Origin: Zygnema cylindricum
Lineage: Eukaryota; Streptophyta; Zygnematophyceae; Zygnematales; Zygnemataceae
DNA length: 64,000 bases
NCBI GenBank assembly: GCA_037447655.1
Contig: JBBHKE010000958.1
Span: forward strand, 1-64,000
Reading direction: 5' to 3'
Below the pieces are notes generated by a model. It did not search any database. It was given only the letters and a program-made list of their open reading frames with translations, and was not told the DNA's origin. The position numbers and the translations under genes are program-made. Shown here one piece after another: positions 21,195 to 32,354 of the stretch (positions within the stretch are counted from its first letter, which is position 1; each line of letters starts with the position of its first letter).

Positions 21195-22321
21195 CACCGT
21201 AAGCACATTTCTTTCTTCATGGAATTTTGACCTCGTTTTTTGCCTCCAACTCCTCATCCAAAAAGAGCTCATCGTCCTCGTTCTCAGATTCCACCTCATG
21301 TATTTCTGTCACAAGGGCCTTTTTTTTTCCTCTCGCGGTACCACCGGTCTGCCCCTCCTTTAACCAAAGTTTGGTTTGCTTAGTGCACTTTGCCATATAG
21401 TGCCCAGGTTTCTTACAAAAATGACATAAACCTTTGGGAGCCCTTGGTCCGAACTCGTCGGTCTGATTTTTTTGCTCCCTCCCCCTATAGTTTGCGACCA
21501 GATTCCGGAAATCCTTGTTCCTCTAATCGGTCGCAGTTGCCAAGGCTTGGCCACTCTTTCCTCCCCTTCGGATCTCAATCATATTCTCCCAAACGAGAAT
21601 CATCCCTACCACTGAGTTCCATATCCACCTTGAGTCCGGCAAGTCCAGCACACGGTAGACTAAGTTCTCGAACTCATCGGGTAACTTCATCAGTAAACAA
21701 TTAACCTTTTCTTTTTCACTAAAATCTTTTCCCGCACTCTCTAGCTCCATAAAGAGTGTAGCAAGCTCATTGCAAAAATCCAACATCTTCCCCCCTTTGT
21801 ATACATACTCGTTAACTTTCTGATCAGCCGACTGTTGTTGTTGAATCGTACGACTTCGGTACATCTCTATCAGAGCCATCCAAAGATCGAATGCCCTTTC
21901 TACCTGCAAATGAGGACATGCAAGTCCTTTAGTGAGATGGCGTAGGATAAAGTGCTTTGCCGCCATATTGTTGAAGTCCCAGGTTTCACTATCATTCTCC
22001 TCGTTCCTCGAAATAGGTGACATGAATGCCGAACCAGTTGCTATTGGTGTGGTCGCCTTCTTTTCCTTTCCTTGTCCACCACCTCTCCTTTTTTTTTTCC
22101 TCCGTTGAAGGTGGATCCTCTTTCTTGGTGAATATGCTTCCTCCAAACCCTAGAGGAATTTCAAGACTTGATGGACGCCCCAACCGTCCACTCAGTATCC
22201 CCCAAAACCTTTTTTCGCATAAAGCTCCTGTCATCATAATTTCCCAGTATATGAAGCCAGTTCCATTAAAGATTGGTACCCTAGAGGGTGGGCCTATAAC
22301 CTAAAACTGTGAGACCTCCAT
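21195..22321 (-). pseudogene. copia gag of E3, start codon inside the LTR
   Basis: The ATG at 22321-22319 lies in L3 and reads MEVSQF, then a TAG, then VIGPPSRVPIFNGTGFIYW, crossing the LTR edge and the primer site. After a frame change the gag body reads WDFNNMAAKHFILRHL, VNEYVYKGGKMLDFCNEL and LMKLPDEFENLV. The knuckle CHFCKKPGHYMAKC sits at about 21380-21425, followed by an acidic stretch leading to protease. E5 carries a very similar gag. Confidence 0.85.
22291..22301 (-). other. half-tRNA primer binding site of E3
   Basis: The minus strand reads GGTTATAGGCC (one mismatch to GGTTATGGGCC), directly next to the LTR. Confidence 0.7.
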
Positions 22322-23379
22322 AAGTCCTCAGAGTGGACAGCTTCCAAGAAGCCTCTAGGATAACCCTGACCCCTTTGTGTTTCAGCAAAAACAACTGCCA
22401 CCCTAGCAGATAATAACTCTAACGAACTTCTCCCGTGTGAAGGCAAGACTCCCTTGAGTCGATAGCAAAAAAAATCTCTGAATTTGCTCCCTTGAGCAGT
22501 AAGTTATGGAGGGTCAAAGTTGACCTTTTGTACTGAAGCTCTCTGAAGAGAGGGTCCTATCCTCTAATTTTTCTAAGTCCTGTCTCTCTCACAAACTCTA
22601 TCTACTGATGTACGGAGCCAATCAAATTATATTTCCGTACACAAAAGTACAGTTGTCGGTGTGCTTTCTGTACGGACATTGTACGACATGGCCTAAATGT
22701 CGACACGTGGTATGTCCAGATTCGCTCCCTTAATCCTCGGAGATGCCGCGATCCAATGTCATTCCGCCACGTGTCATCTAATGTGGCGATGACCACAAAC
22801 CGCCAAAATCCTCTTCCGCGATCTCGGCGTTAATTTTGGCCGTCCGATTAAATTCACATTTAATCGTAGCCGTAATAAATACATGCGCGATATTCGTTTC
22901 ATTAAAGAAATAAGTGCGCGGTATTGGTTTCTTATCCGTACCGTAATCCGTACTTTTACATTACAGGATCTATGTATCTCCTAAACAGTTACAGCTAAAT
23001 GAATTATCTTACCTGATAATGTTTAATTAATTATCAAACCATATAGTACGTAACACTAGTTCTAGACTTAACGGCTAAGGCTACCGACTAGACTTAACGG
23101 CTAACGCTACCGACTACTGGCTGTCTGCCGGCTGGTAGGTACCAGGATCAAATCCTGTGGCCGGCACATACCTTTTAGTAAATAAACCCCTACCTAATAT
23201 ATATTTCCCGTAATCCTCTAGATAGCCTAGGTAGCCATGGATCTAGCTCCCTCTCCAATTTCTCAATGATTGCGACAAGTTTGAGAGTTGGAGAGAGAAG
23301 TTAGAGGTAGACTGCCTCGGCTTCTTTCTATATTTCTATTTAGACCTAGAATACTTAAAATGGACCATTAATTTCTACA
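22302..23379 (-). repeat. L3, 5' LTR of E3
   Basis: 1078 bp. Its left terminal pair is TA instead of TG. CACGTG boxes are at 22704-22709 and 22768-22773. An extra copy of the GACTTAACGGCTAA(G/C)GCTACCGACTA segment near 23065-23110 explains most of the length difference from L2. Confidence 0.93.
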
Positions 23380-23774
23380 TTTGGGTGGAAAAAGATTAGG
23401 AAACATCAGTCAGAGAAGGACAAGGACCTCAACATCACCAACATCAGGTTGATCTCACGAAGAGATGAGCAAAAAAACAAATGTGAAACATTAACGTTCA
23501 TTAGAGATCACCAAGAACCAATGTTCACCAAAAGGAGTAATGAGCAGTGCAACAATGGGAGGGAAACTAATGGGAGTAGAAAGAACTTACAAGAGAAGGT
23601 CAGTCACCAGGTGATAGGCAAGATGCAAAGACTTCATCCAAAAAAGGAGCGCCACCCTCCTCTATTTGCATTTCCACCAGATTCTCGGGGGGAATGGAGA
23701 ACATCAACCAAATCAGATTTTGTAGACCTGCCACAACGACGAAAGTCAAGCTAAGACGAAAGGCAAGCCAAGAC

Positions 23775-23880
23775 AGTGAAAACCCAAGTAAATCAAATAG
23801 GGGACAGATTACTTACAAAAATAGATCAGTGAAAACCCAAGTAAATCAAATAGGGGACGGATCACTGACAAAAATATAGA
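23775..23880. repeat. 53-bp tandem duplication
   Basis: AGTGAAAACCCAAGTAAATC starts units at 23775 and 23828. Each continues with AAATAGGGGAC. Confidence 0.88.
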
Positions 23881-24300
23881 TATCTAGAATAAACTAGAAA
23901 CAAGTCAAACTGGCAGAAAACTAGAGAATCTGAAATCAAAAGAGGAACTTTTACATGGTGATAGAGCTCAAAAAATGATCGAAAAATGCATCTGGACAAA
24001 ACAAAGCACAACAAATTCTCAGACTGAAAACAACTTAGAGATGCTAATCAGTGGAGGTCTCAATTCTCACCAGGCAGGGAAGAGTGAAAGAGTGGAGAAA
24101 GAAATGTCCAATACTAGAAACAGAAGTAGCCGCAGCGCTACAGCTATCTGCGTCATGAGGAGTGACCTTGGTCATGGTCAACAAAGAAGACAGTCGAAAA
24201 CTGCAACATGAGAAAAAACCCATTAGAACCCATATAGCTAAGAATGACAAAAGGGAGAAGATTGGCAGTGCGGAAGAAGGTACCTTTTTTACATGGGCGA

Positions 24301-24540
24301 ACAAAACATGAGGCAATGTACAAAATCAAAAAAGGATTAAGTAGCAAGAGTCGAAGGATCACAAGAGTCCAACCGATTACATTTCAGAGAGGGAAATTTC
24401 TGCAAACGGCAACACATGGGCACACAAAACATGAGGCAATGCAGAAAATCAGAAAAGGATTATGCAACAAGAGTCCAAGGATCAAAATAGTCCAACGGAT
24501 TACAATTTCGAGAGGGAAATTTGTGCAAACAGCAACTAAA
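24301..24540. repeat. 123-bp tandem duplication
   Basis: ACAAAACATGAGGCAATG occurs at 24301 and 24424. The following words AAAAGGATTA, AGAGTC and AGAGGGAAATTT keep the same spacing. Confidence 0.85.
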
Positions 24541-25038
24541 GGCGTGATGGAGAAAAACCTAAACATCAAAACTCATATTTCACACTTCAATATCAAAGAC
24601 AAAAAGAAATCAATTAGACAGAAGAGGAAGAGCTTTTCAGCGAATGCATAAACAAATAAAAGCTCATCAAAAATCTGAAAAAAAAAGGGAGCACATCATC
24701 GCTCGCCTAAACTGAAAACTAAAATAAAAAATATGGAACACGTAGAGGTAAACACTTGCAAGCAAGTAGTGTTTAAAAATATCTTACATCAAGATTTGCA
24801 GCAAACTGGCGACAAAAACCTAGGATCACCATCAGAAAAAGCTTGTAATGTACAGATTGTAGCAATAGCCGTGGTGATTAGAAAAGGAAAAGAGCTCCAA
24901 AAATCAAGAAGCGAGTACATGATCACAAGTGAAACAGGGTCAGACAGGTAGGAGAACATCAACAGTGAAGGAAGGTGAAGTCAAAGAAGGTTGTGTAGAT
25001 CCGACCAAAAGTCCATGTCTAGGTGCAAGAGTTTCAAG

Positions 25039-26098
25039 TGAAACTCTGAGACCTCCATAAGTCCTCAGAGTGGACAACTTCCAAGAAGCCTCTAGGATAA
25101 CGCTGACCCCTTTGTGTTTCAGCAAGATTTACTGCCACCCTGGCAAACAAAAACTATGACAACCTTCACCCCTCTGAAGGCAAGACTACCTTGAGTCGAT
25201 AGCAAAAAGAATCTTTGAATTTGCTCCCTTGAGCAGTAAGTTATGGAGGGTCAAAATTGACCTTTTGTACAGAAGCTCTCTGGGAGAGAGGATCCTAACT
25301 ACCAATTTTCCTAAGTCCTATCTCTCTCACAAACTCTATTTAGTGATGTAGGGACCAATCATATTACTCCTCCGTACACAAAAGTACTGGTGCCGCTGTA
25401 CCTTCTGTACAAATACTGTACGACATGTCCGAAATGTCGACAAGTGGTATATCCGGATTCGCTCCCTTAATCCCCGGAGATGCTGCGATCGAATGTCATT
25501 CTGCCACGTGACATCCAATGTGGCGATGACCACAAACCACCGAAATCCTCTTCCGAGATCTCGGCATACATTCGGGCCGTTTGATTAAATGCATATTTAA
25601 TCGTAGCGGTAATAAATACCTGCGCGAAATTCGTTTCGCTATTGAAACAAATGCGTGGTACTTGTTCCTTGTTCGTACCTTTAATCCGTACTTTTAGATA
25701 ATTGGATCTATGTATCCCGTACGCAGTTGTAGTTAAATGATTTATCCAACGTAATTATATATAAATAATTATCAAACCCTGTACTATGTATCGTTAGATG
25801 TAGACTTAATGGCTAGGACTATCGGCTACCGGCTATCTATCGTTTTGTAGGTACTACGATCAAATCCTGGTTCTGACGCGAATCCTTTTAGTAAAAAAAT
25901 CGGTAAATGAACTAATCTATTTCCGGTAAATCTCTGCATAGCGTCGGCAGCCATGGCTCTAGCTTCCACTCCAACTTCCCAGTGACTGCGACAAGTGTGG
26001 GAGTTAGAGAGGGAAGTTAGAGATAGACTACCTCGGCTTCTTTCTGCATTTTAATTTAGACCTAGAAAATACTTAAAAAGGAACCATTATTTTCTACA
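25039..26098 (-). repeat. L4, probable solo LTR of the L family
   Basis: A full-length LTR (TGAAACTCTGAGACC to TTTCTACA, 1060 bp) flanked by TCAAG (25034-25038) and TCAAA (26099-26103), a target duplication with one mismatch. No polypurine tract or half-tRNA primer site adjoins it. That pattern is expected of a solo LTR left by LTR-LTR recombination. One of the two CACGTG boxes is mutated (CAAGTG); the other is at 25505-25510. Confidence 0.78.
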
Positions 26099-27651
26099 TC
26101 AAAGAAATAGAGGTGCAGAGGAGAAGCAAGGAGGGAGGGAAAATCAAACATAATTTCAATTGTCAGAGTATGGACAAACTTGCAAGTCCCACTACATATA
26201 CAGGCGACACGGTTCAAAGAGGTATAGTGCAGGTACAATTTTGAAGGAGCGACGAAACCGACATCGCACATTGAAAATTCACGAAACCGAATTGTCACCG
26301 CAGAAAGAGTAATGAGACGGCCAAAATCAAAGGTTGCATCCAAACGACTACAGCGAATTCATGCGACGACTTACACAAATGCGATGGTTCAAAAATTTGT
26401 ATTCGAATCGACGAAACAAGACGTGATTGGTTCAAAAAATTGTTTTCGAATCGACGGACGAAAACATGTGACAGGCCCGCGAATCAAGGATTTCAAAAAT
26501 TGTATGATCGATATTGAAAATGCGTCACATTTTGCCGGTACACGTCCGTTGGCATTCAAAGGAGGGCCAGGGTCGCAAACAACCTTAGTGCCAAACGTGC
26601 AGACATTGGCTACAATTGTACGACCAAGATCCACGGGACCATCTTAGGTCCACACAGGTTGAAATTTCAAGAGCGCTTGAAATTGTCGGAGATCATTCAG
26701 TTGGCCGATTCTGGATCAAGCCACCTGTATGGAAATGAACAAAAATATTCTTTTAAGAATCGAGTGTACCTTAGCAAGAGCGCGATGGTCACAAATCAAA
26801 TCGAGGACGACGAGATCAGAGGACAAGTATCGCCACGACATCGAGTGGGAGCGTTCGATTTGTGCGATCTCAAGGGATACCTTTAGATACATTTTGATAC
26901 GGTGGAACCTACCCGATTTATGTATGTGACGTCACGGATTCACACGTGCGGAATTTGACGGACGATTTTATGACAAAAAGTACAGAAAACATGACAAAAG
27001 AAAAACGATCGTTTGTGGTTGAATAGTGACACGTGGCAGTATGGGTAACACCACTCAAATAGGCATTTCACAGCATATTGAAGCACACAGAGATATAAAA
27101 TGCATCCAGGCATTAGCGATAGGTATCTCACACATATATTAAAATTCATAGAATTCAAGGAATTCAGACATGACATTCATTCTGGGTCTTTCTGTACATA
27201 GAGATAGATATCATTAGAATTATGAGGATGATTCAGCTTTATTAGAGTTGAAAGTTCAAGGAACATTTGTATTGTGGATTTGATTTTATTAATGAAATCA
27301 AAGTTGTCTAAACCTACCTCTGTCTAATCTACTTATCTAAGCCTTTTCCCTTCTCTGATCTACCACTATGACTCCTCAAAGTCCACCCTAGCGATGTATG
27401 TTTAGGACGCGACTACTTTAGCCAGAGGCCACGGGCTACGGTGATTGTCCAAAACTAATATGTCTTTATCTCTATGACCTCATCTATATGTGCCCACCTG
27501 TATGCCGTTATCTCTCTATCTCTTTCATCATTGTAAGTACGAAAAATAATATCGTATGGCCAACAGTTTGTAAATATTTTTCGACAAGTTTATCTCATGT
27601 TTAAGATTTTATTGTCTCTAAAGCATCCCTTTCATGGTCCCCCCACCATCA
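26099..27651. other. anonymous segment X, right part
   Basis: No gene is recognised. A 111-codon open frame at 26312-26647 (plus) has no known motif and contains a local repeat (GTTCAAAAA(A)TTG, TTCGAATCGACG twice). Around 27240-27310 there is a 3'-UTR or LTR-like stretch with TTTATTAATGAAATC. It is the left flank of E4. Confidence 0.4.
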
Positions 27652-28666
27652 TGTTGTGATTTAGAAATCTTTATTTTAGTAGATAGGGCTAAAATAACTT
27701 ATAATATTTTCTAAGTAGTTTGTTGTAATACTTGCCTTAATTAGTGTTGTTGTAGCAAAAGTACAATAGAGTATATTGTACTTTTACAGGGACACGTGTC
27801 GACAAGAGAACATATGAAGGTTTTACGAAGTGGCGTCGACAATCAGCCACACGCGTCACGCAGTTGACGATTGGATTCACAAGATCGGACGAACGGAATC
27901 TGAACCATGTATTCCGGAAATATATGGTACGGTTCGACGGTACCATCGTCAATTGAATTTGTTCCCACTGACGCGATTCACTTGGGACTACAAGCGTGAT
28001 TCTTGAGGGACCACAAGCGTGATTCACGTGGGACCAGAAGTGACGAAGCACTCAAGTGCTTCTTACTACACGACCAAAATCGGCTGGACTTTAGCGACTA
28101 TCGTTGACTAAACATCTGGAACCTTTTGTGTACGGTTCGATATCTAGAAATATCGAATTAACATTGTTTTGTGGTTTAGTGCAATAAAAAATAGTGTTCC
28201 ATTAATTAGGTTTTTGGAAAATAGTTATTAGGGTTTTTCAGGTACTAACCGTAGAATAACGTACACGTAGGATACTTTGTCGTTAGTCAGGGTAATAACC
28301 AGAGTAACAGTTACCCAAATTAGTGTAGACTAGTAGATACAGAGTGTGAGTATATAACTAAGGACTTAGCCAATTTTGTAGTATCCAGTTTTGGGATTAT
28401 GACATTTTAAGGGCAGTTTTTGGGAAATATCCAGGAGTCATATCTTATCGTTTACTTGGTCATTTGGAATGCAATTTTGGGAATTGTCATTTAACTTTGT
28501 TTTGTATCAATGTGAGAAATATGAGGCATATTGGCTTTTTGAGTCATATTTTGTGTAACCTAAAAGTTGGTTGTTGAGTAGGTGCTTGATAGCGTTTGCT
28601 GTTTTCCATGTCTAATTCCACTACTACTGCTGGTCCCCCTCCTACAATTGTGGTTGTAAAACAACA
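27652..28666 (+). repeat. 5' LTR of E4
   Basis: 1015 bp from TGTTGTGATTTAG to GTAAAACAACA. It contains GACACGTGTC (about 27784-27793), repeats of GGGACCACAAG(C)GTGATTCACG (about 27990-28045), and the first 20 codons of gag at its 3' end. Confidence 0.9.
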
Positions 28667-29411
28667 GGTTATGGGCCTTTCGTCAAGAATTCCTATCTTT
28701 AATGGCCAAAAGTATGTGTATTGGGCGGCGATGGTTGAATCTTCGTTTGAAACTGCTGACTTATTACGGGTCTTGGATGGCTCCCTTGATGAAACAGATC
28801 CAAGTTGGGCGAAAAAGAATTCAATGGCAAGGAACAATCTAATTCTTTGTATTTCAGAAAATCTGGTCATGTCTTGCCTGAAAATGAAGAAGGCCGAAGA
28901 GATTTAGACATCATTGAAATCCGCTTTTGAGAAAACGAAATGTCTAAGAAGAGCTCTTGGTGGCTGGAAAAATTTGGGGGTACAAATACTCGGGGGGAAC
29001 TATGGTCGAGTATTGTGACAACTTTCGTGCACTTATTGATGCACACTTTTCTACTAAGGGGTCATTTCGTGAGTTAAGCAAGTAGCTTTGCTTATTAGAG
29101 GACTTCCTAGTAGCATGAAAGGTTTGTCTGCTCATTTAAAGAATCATGATAAAGCTAGTTAGTCGTTTCAATTAGCATATAATCTTATATTGGAGGAAGA
29201 GCCTAATACTAAAATCCTTGAAGGAGAAGGAAAGGTTGAAGCTTTTGCAAAAGACTTTGACAAAAGAGCTCAATTTAACCCGAATAGGAATCAGTTTAAC
29301 CAGAATCAGAATCAGTTTAATCACTTTAATCAAAGGCCAAATAGACAATCTTCTACTGCTTCTTTATTTGTTCTTAGAAAGGTCATGGATACAAGAATTT
29401 TCCTTAGGTGA
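28608..29411 (+). pseudogene. copia gag of E4, start codon inside the LTR
   Basis: The ATG at 28608 is 59 bp upstream of the LTR end. It reads MSNSTTTAGPPPTIVVV and crosses the primer site into VMGLSSRIPIFNGQKYVYW, the conserved copia gag start, then LLRVLDGSLDETDPSW. A TAG at 28905 and several later stops break it. Further on are LIRGLPSSMKGLSAHL, LEEEPNTKI and an Asn/Gln-rich run (NRNQFNQNQNQFN) ahead of the lost knuckle. Confidence 0.85.
28667..28677 (+). other. half-tRNA primer binding site of E4
   Basis: GGTTATGGGCC starts at the base after the LTR end ACAACA. Here it also encodes Val-Met-Gly within gag, and the LTR/primer junction resembles that known for Drosophila copia. Confidence 0.78.
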
Positions 29412-29533
29412 AAAAGGCTAATGAGATAGGTTTAAACATGTCGGGTTAGCAGCAAAGCCAATATAACAAAGGCTTTTCTGGAAATCCTACTCGTGGAAAT
29501 GCTCTCTTTTCAGCTTCTGCAACTAATGCAGAT

Positions 29534-30101
29534 GTGTCTTTGAGCTTCAATAAGCAAAAGGAAGCACAGTTATTTGCTATGGCGGCACCAATTGAGGGTC
29601 CCAAGGATGCAGGATGGATCATGGACACGGGAGCATCGGCCCAAATGTGCAGGAACAAGGTGGCTTTTACAAATCTACAACAAACGTCTCCAAAGAGTAT
29701 ATACTATGCTTGTGGGATGAGTGTTCAAACCTCAGCTCAGGGTGATGTATCTTAAATGGTAGATGTGGGGGGAAAGTCAGTAGAGAGAAGTCTTCACAAT
29801 GTTTTGTATGTTCCAGACTTAAAAAAAAGCCTTTCTCTACATCATTAATGGAAAGCAAAGGCTTTGAAGTCATTCTCAAAGGAGGTAGACAAGTTGTTAG
29901 CAAGAAAGGAAAAGTAGCAGTAATATGAACTAGAGATGCTAGCAAAATGTACCGAAAAGACATGGCTAAATATAAGGAAAATGATGTTGTCAAGTCCTGT
30001 GTCCAATCTGATAATGAGTTATGGCATAAGAGATTAGGACACATGAATTATGATAGTCTAAAGAAAATGCTGAATTCAAGAAAAGTTGATGGAGTTTCTC
30101 T
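29534..30101 (+). pseudogene. copia protease and pre-integrase of E4, interrupted by E5
   Basis: Protease: AGWIMDTGASAQMCRNKVAF. After a stop come VLYVPDLKKSL, ESKGFEVILKGGRQVVSKKG (across frames) and ELWHKRLGHMNYDSLKKML. The reading is cut after RKVDGVSL by the E5 insertion, and the CxxC of the zinc-binding region is not recovered on the other side. Confidence 0.88.
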
Positions 30102-30566
30102 TGCAACTCTAAGACCTCCATAGGTCCTCAGAATGGACAGCTTGCAAGAAGCCTCTAGGATAACCCTGACCCCTTCGTGTTTCAAGAATAATAATTACCA
30201 CCATGGAAGACAAAAACTCTGACCACCTGCATCCCTATGAAGGCAAGACTCGCGTGAGTCGATAGCAAAAAGAATCTCTGAATTTGCTCCCATAAGGAGT
30301 AAGTTATGGAGGATCAAAGTTGACCTTTTGTACAGAAGCTATATGGGAGAGAGGGTCGTATCTACCAAATTTTTCTAAGTCCTATCTCTCTCTAAAACTC
30401 TATCCATTGACGTACGGCACCAGTCATATTAGTGTACCGTACAAAAAGGTACAGCTGCCGGTGTACTTTATGTACGAACATTGTACGACATGAACAAAAT
30501 GTCGACAAGTGTCTTATCTAGATTCGTTTCCATAATCCCAAGAGATGCCGAAATCCAATGTCGTGG
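30102..30566 (-). repeat. L5, partial 3' LTR of E5
   Basis: It starts TGCAACTCTAAGACC and follows L6 until about 30566, where GTCGTGGTG joins integrase-coding sequence (TGGTGAGGGCAC). The short shared GGTG at the join would fit microhomology-mediated deletion. Confidence 0.88.
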
Positions 30567-31246
30567 TGTCTTGGTGAGGGCACTTTGGCCAGTCCCCAAA
30601 TATCTGTGTGTATTAAATCTAGAATTTTTTCTCCCCTATAGGTGGCTGTTTTGGGAAAGGGCAATCTGTGTGCTTTACCTTGAGCACATCCACTACAATC
30701 ACTTAGATTCTCACTCTCACTGAACTGAATTCCTTCCACCACTCCCATCTTTTTCATCTCTTTTAGCTTATCTAGATTCACATGCCCAAGCCTCTTATGC
30801 CATATCATTATATTGAGAACACCAGCATAATAAAGTTTTATTTTTCATTGCTTAAAATCAACTTAAACATCCCTTGGCTACATTTTTCAGCGGTGAAATA
30901 AACTTCCTCCTCAAAACTAGCAGTAAAGACTCCTTTCCTAGTGCTAGTATCAAAACTCTTATCATTTAATACAGACGTAGATGTGAGGTTTTTGTTCAAC
31001 CCTTGAATAAACAATACATCAAAGAATGTAACTATGGATGTCTTTCGTTTCTACTAACATTTTCAGATCTTCCGATCCTTAAAGAGTAGTAGTAACTATC
31101 CTCCCATCCTTGTACTCTATCTCTACGGTGGGAATCTTTCTTATCTTAGTGAACAGGTGTTTATCCTTACACATGTGCATGGAGGCACCTGAATCTACGA
31201 TTAAGCCTGCTTCACCTTTCAATCCACCGAAAGCACATTTCTGCTT
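30567..31246 (-). pseudogene. copia protease/pre-integrase/integrase fragment of E5
   Basis: The best open part (30808-30518) reads MIWHKRLGHVNLDKLKEMKK, CSGCAQGKAHRLPFP and LIHTDIWGLAKVPSP, then runs into LTR-derived residues at the deletion join. Upstream, the decayed protease region reads GLIVDSGASMHMCKDKHLF with frame changes. The integrase is cut just after the first catalytic Asp. Confidence 0.88.
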
Positions 31247-31573
31247 TTATGGAATTTCTACCTCGTTTGTCGCTTCCAACTCCTCATCCAATAGGAGCTC
31301 ATCGTCCTCGTCTGCGGATTCCACCTCATGTACCTGTGTCACAAGGGCCTTTTTCTTTCCTCTTGGGGTACCAGCGGTCTGGCCCTCCTTTAACCGAAGC
31401 TCGGTTAGCTTAGTGCACTTTGCCATATAGTGCCCACGTTTTTTACAAAAATGACATAAACCTTTGGGAGCCCTTGGTCGGAACTCGTCGGTCTGATTTT
31501 TCTGCTCCCCAACTCTGTAATTTCTGACCGGTCTCCGGGAATCCTTGTTCCTCCAATCGGTCCCAGCTGCCAA
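31247..31573 (-). pseudogene. gag zinc knuckle region of E5
   Basis: One intact knuckle, CHFCKKRGHYMAKC, is followed by a basic stretch (RGKKKALVTQ) and an acidic stretch ending in LDEELEATNEVEIP. The order and spacing equal those of E3, confirming the shared family. Confidence 0.9.
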
Positions 31574-32354
31574 GCCTTGCCCACTCTTTCCTCCCCTTCA
31601 TATCTCAATCATATTCTCTCGAACAAGAATCATTCCTACCACTGAGTTCCATATCCACCTTGAGTCCGGCAAGTCTTGCACACGGTTGACTATGTTCTTA
31701 AACTCATCAGGTAACTTCATCACTAAACAGTTAACCTTTTTCTTTTTCAAAAAAGTCTTTTCCAGCACTCTCAAGCTCCATGAAAAGTGTAGCAAGCTCA
31801 TTGCAAAAATCCAACATCTTCCCCTCTTTGTATACATACTCCTTAACTTTTTGATCAGCCAACTATTCTTGCTGAATCGTACCACTTCGGTACATCTCTA
31901 TGAGAGCCATCTAAAGATCGGATGCCCTTTCTACTTGCAAATGAGGACATGCAAGTCCTTGAGTAAGATGGCGGAGGATGAAGTGCTTTGCCGCCATATT
32001 GTTGAAGTCCCAGGTATCAGTATCATTCTCCTCGTTCCTTGGAATAGGTGACATGAATGCCAAACCAGTTGTTATTTGTGTGGTCGTCTCCTTCTTCGAT
32101 CCTTTGTCCACCACCTCTCTTTCTTTTCTCTCCTCCGTTGAAGGTGGATCTGCTTTCCTTGTTAATTAGCTTCCTCCAAAACAAGGAGGGATTCGAATAC
32201 TTGATGGACGTCCCACTCGTCCACTCATTATCCCCCAAAACCTTTTCTCGCATAGAGCTCATGTCATCATACTTTCCCAATATATGAAGCCAGTTCGATT
32301 AAAGATGGGTACCCTAGAGGGTGGGCCCATAACTTGCAACTCTGAGACCTCCAT
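31574..32354 (-). pseudogene. copia gag of E5, start codon inside the LTR
   Basis: The ATG at 32354-32352 lies in L6. It reads MEVSELQ to the LTR edge and then VMGPPSRVPIFN through the primer site, without a stop. This is the cleanest example of the arrangement. The gag body continues in shifting frames: WDFNNMAAKHFILRHL, MLDFCNEL (frame-shifted), KLPDEFKNIVNRVQDL. Confidence 0.87.
32321..32334 (-). other. half-tRNA primer binding site of E5
   Basis: The minus strand reads AGTTATGGGCCCAC directly after LTR end GTTGCA. It extends the match to the tRNA anticodon stem (GGGCCCA) beyond that in E4, with A for the first G. Confidence 0.75.

Larger units (their letters stand above)
16903..23379 (-). 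mobile_element. Ty1/copia retrotransposon E3 (L family), complete in outline
   Basis: It is flanked by L2 (left, 3' LTR in sense) and L3 (right, 5' LTR), with TTTGG on both sides (16898-16902 and 23380-23384), so both ends are exact. Inside, on the minus strand, are gag, knuckle, protease, integrase, RT, RNase H and a polypurine tract abutting L2. The pol part from 21192 to 18772 keeps one frame with three nonsense codons, then shifts near 18800. The primer site is of the half-tRNA type. Confidence 0.95.
23385..25038. other. anonymous segment X, middle part
   Basis: It continues 15791-16902. There is no recognised protein on either strand. The plus strand is A/G-rich. The minus strand is pyrimidine-rich, with intron-like 3' ends (a run of T then CAG near 24685). 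Two tandem duplications lie inside (23775-23880 and 24301-24540). It could be captured host introns or UTR, or the interior of a non-autonomous element. The sequence does not decide. Confidence 0.4.

Noticed and set aside
15139-26098. L1 and L4 as the two LTRs of one large element
   Set aside because: L4 has its own near-matching target duplication (TCAAG/TCAAA) and no primer site beside it. L1 is truncated at the inner end and its outer flank (TTATA) does not match that of L4.
26312-26647. 111-codon plus-strand open frame as a gene
   Set aside because: No recognised motif, internal local repetition, no homologue in the window and no clear gene context. Length alone is not convincing.
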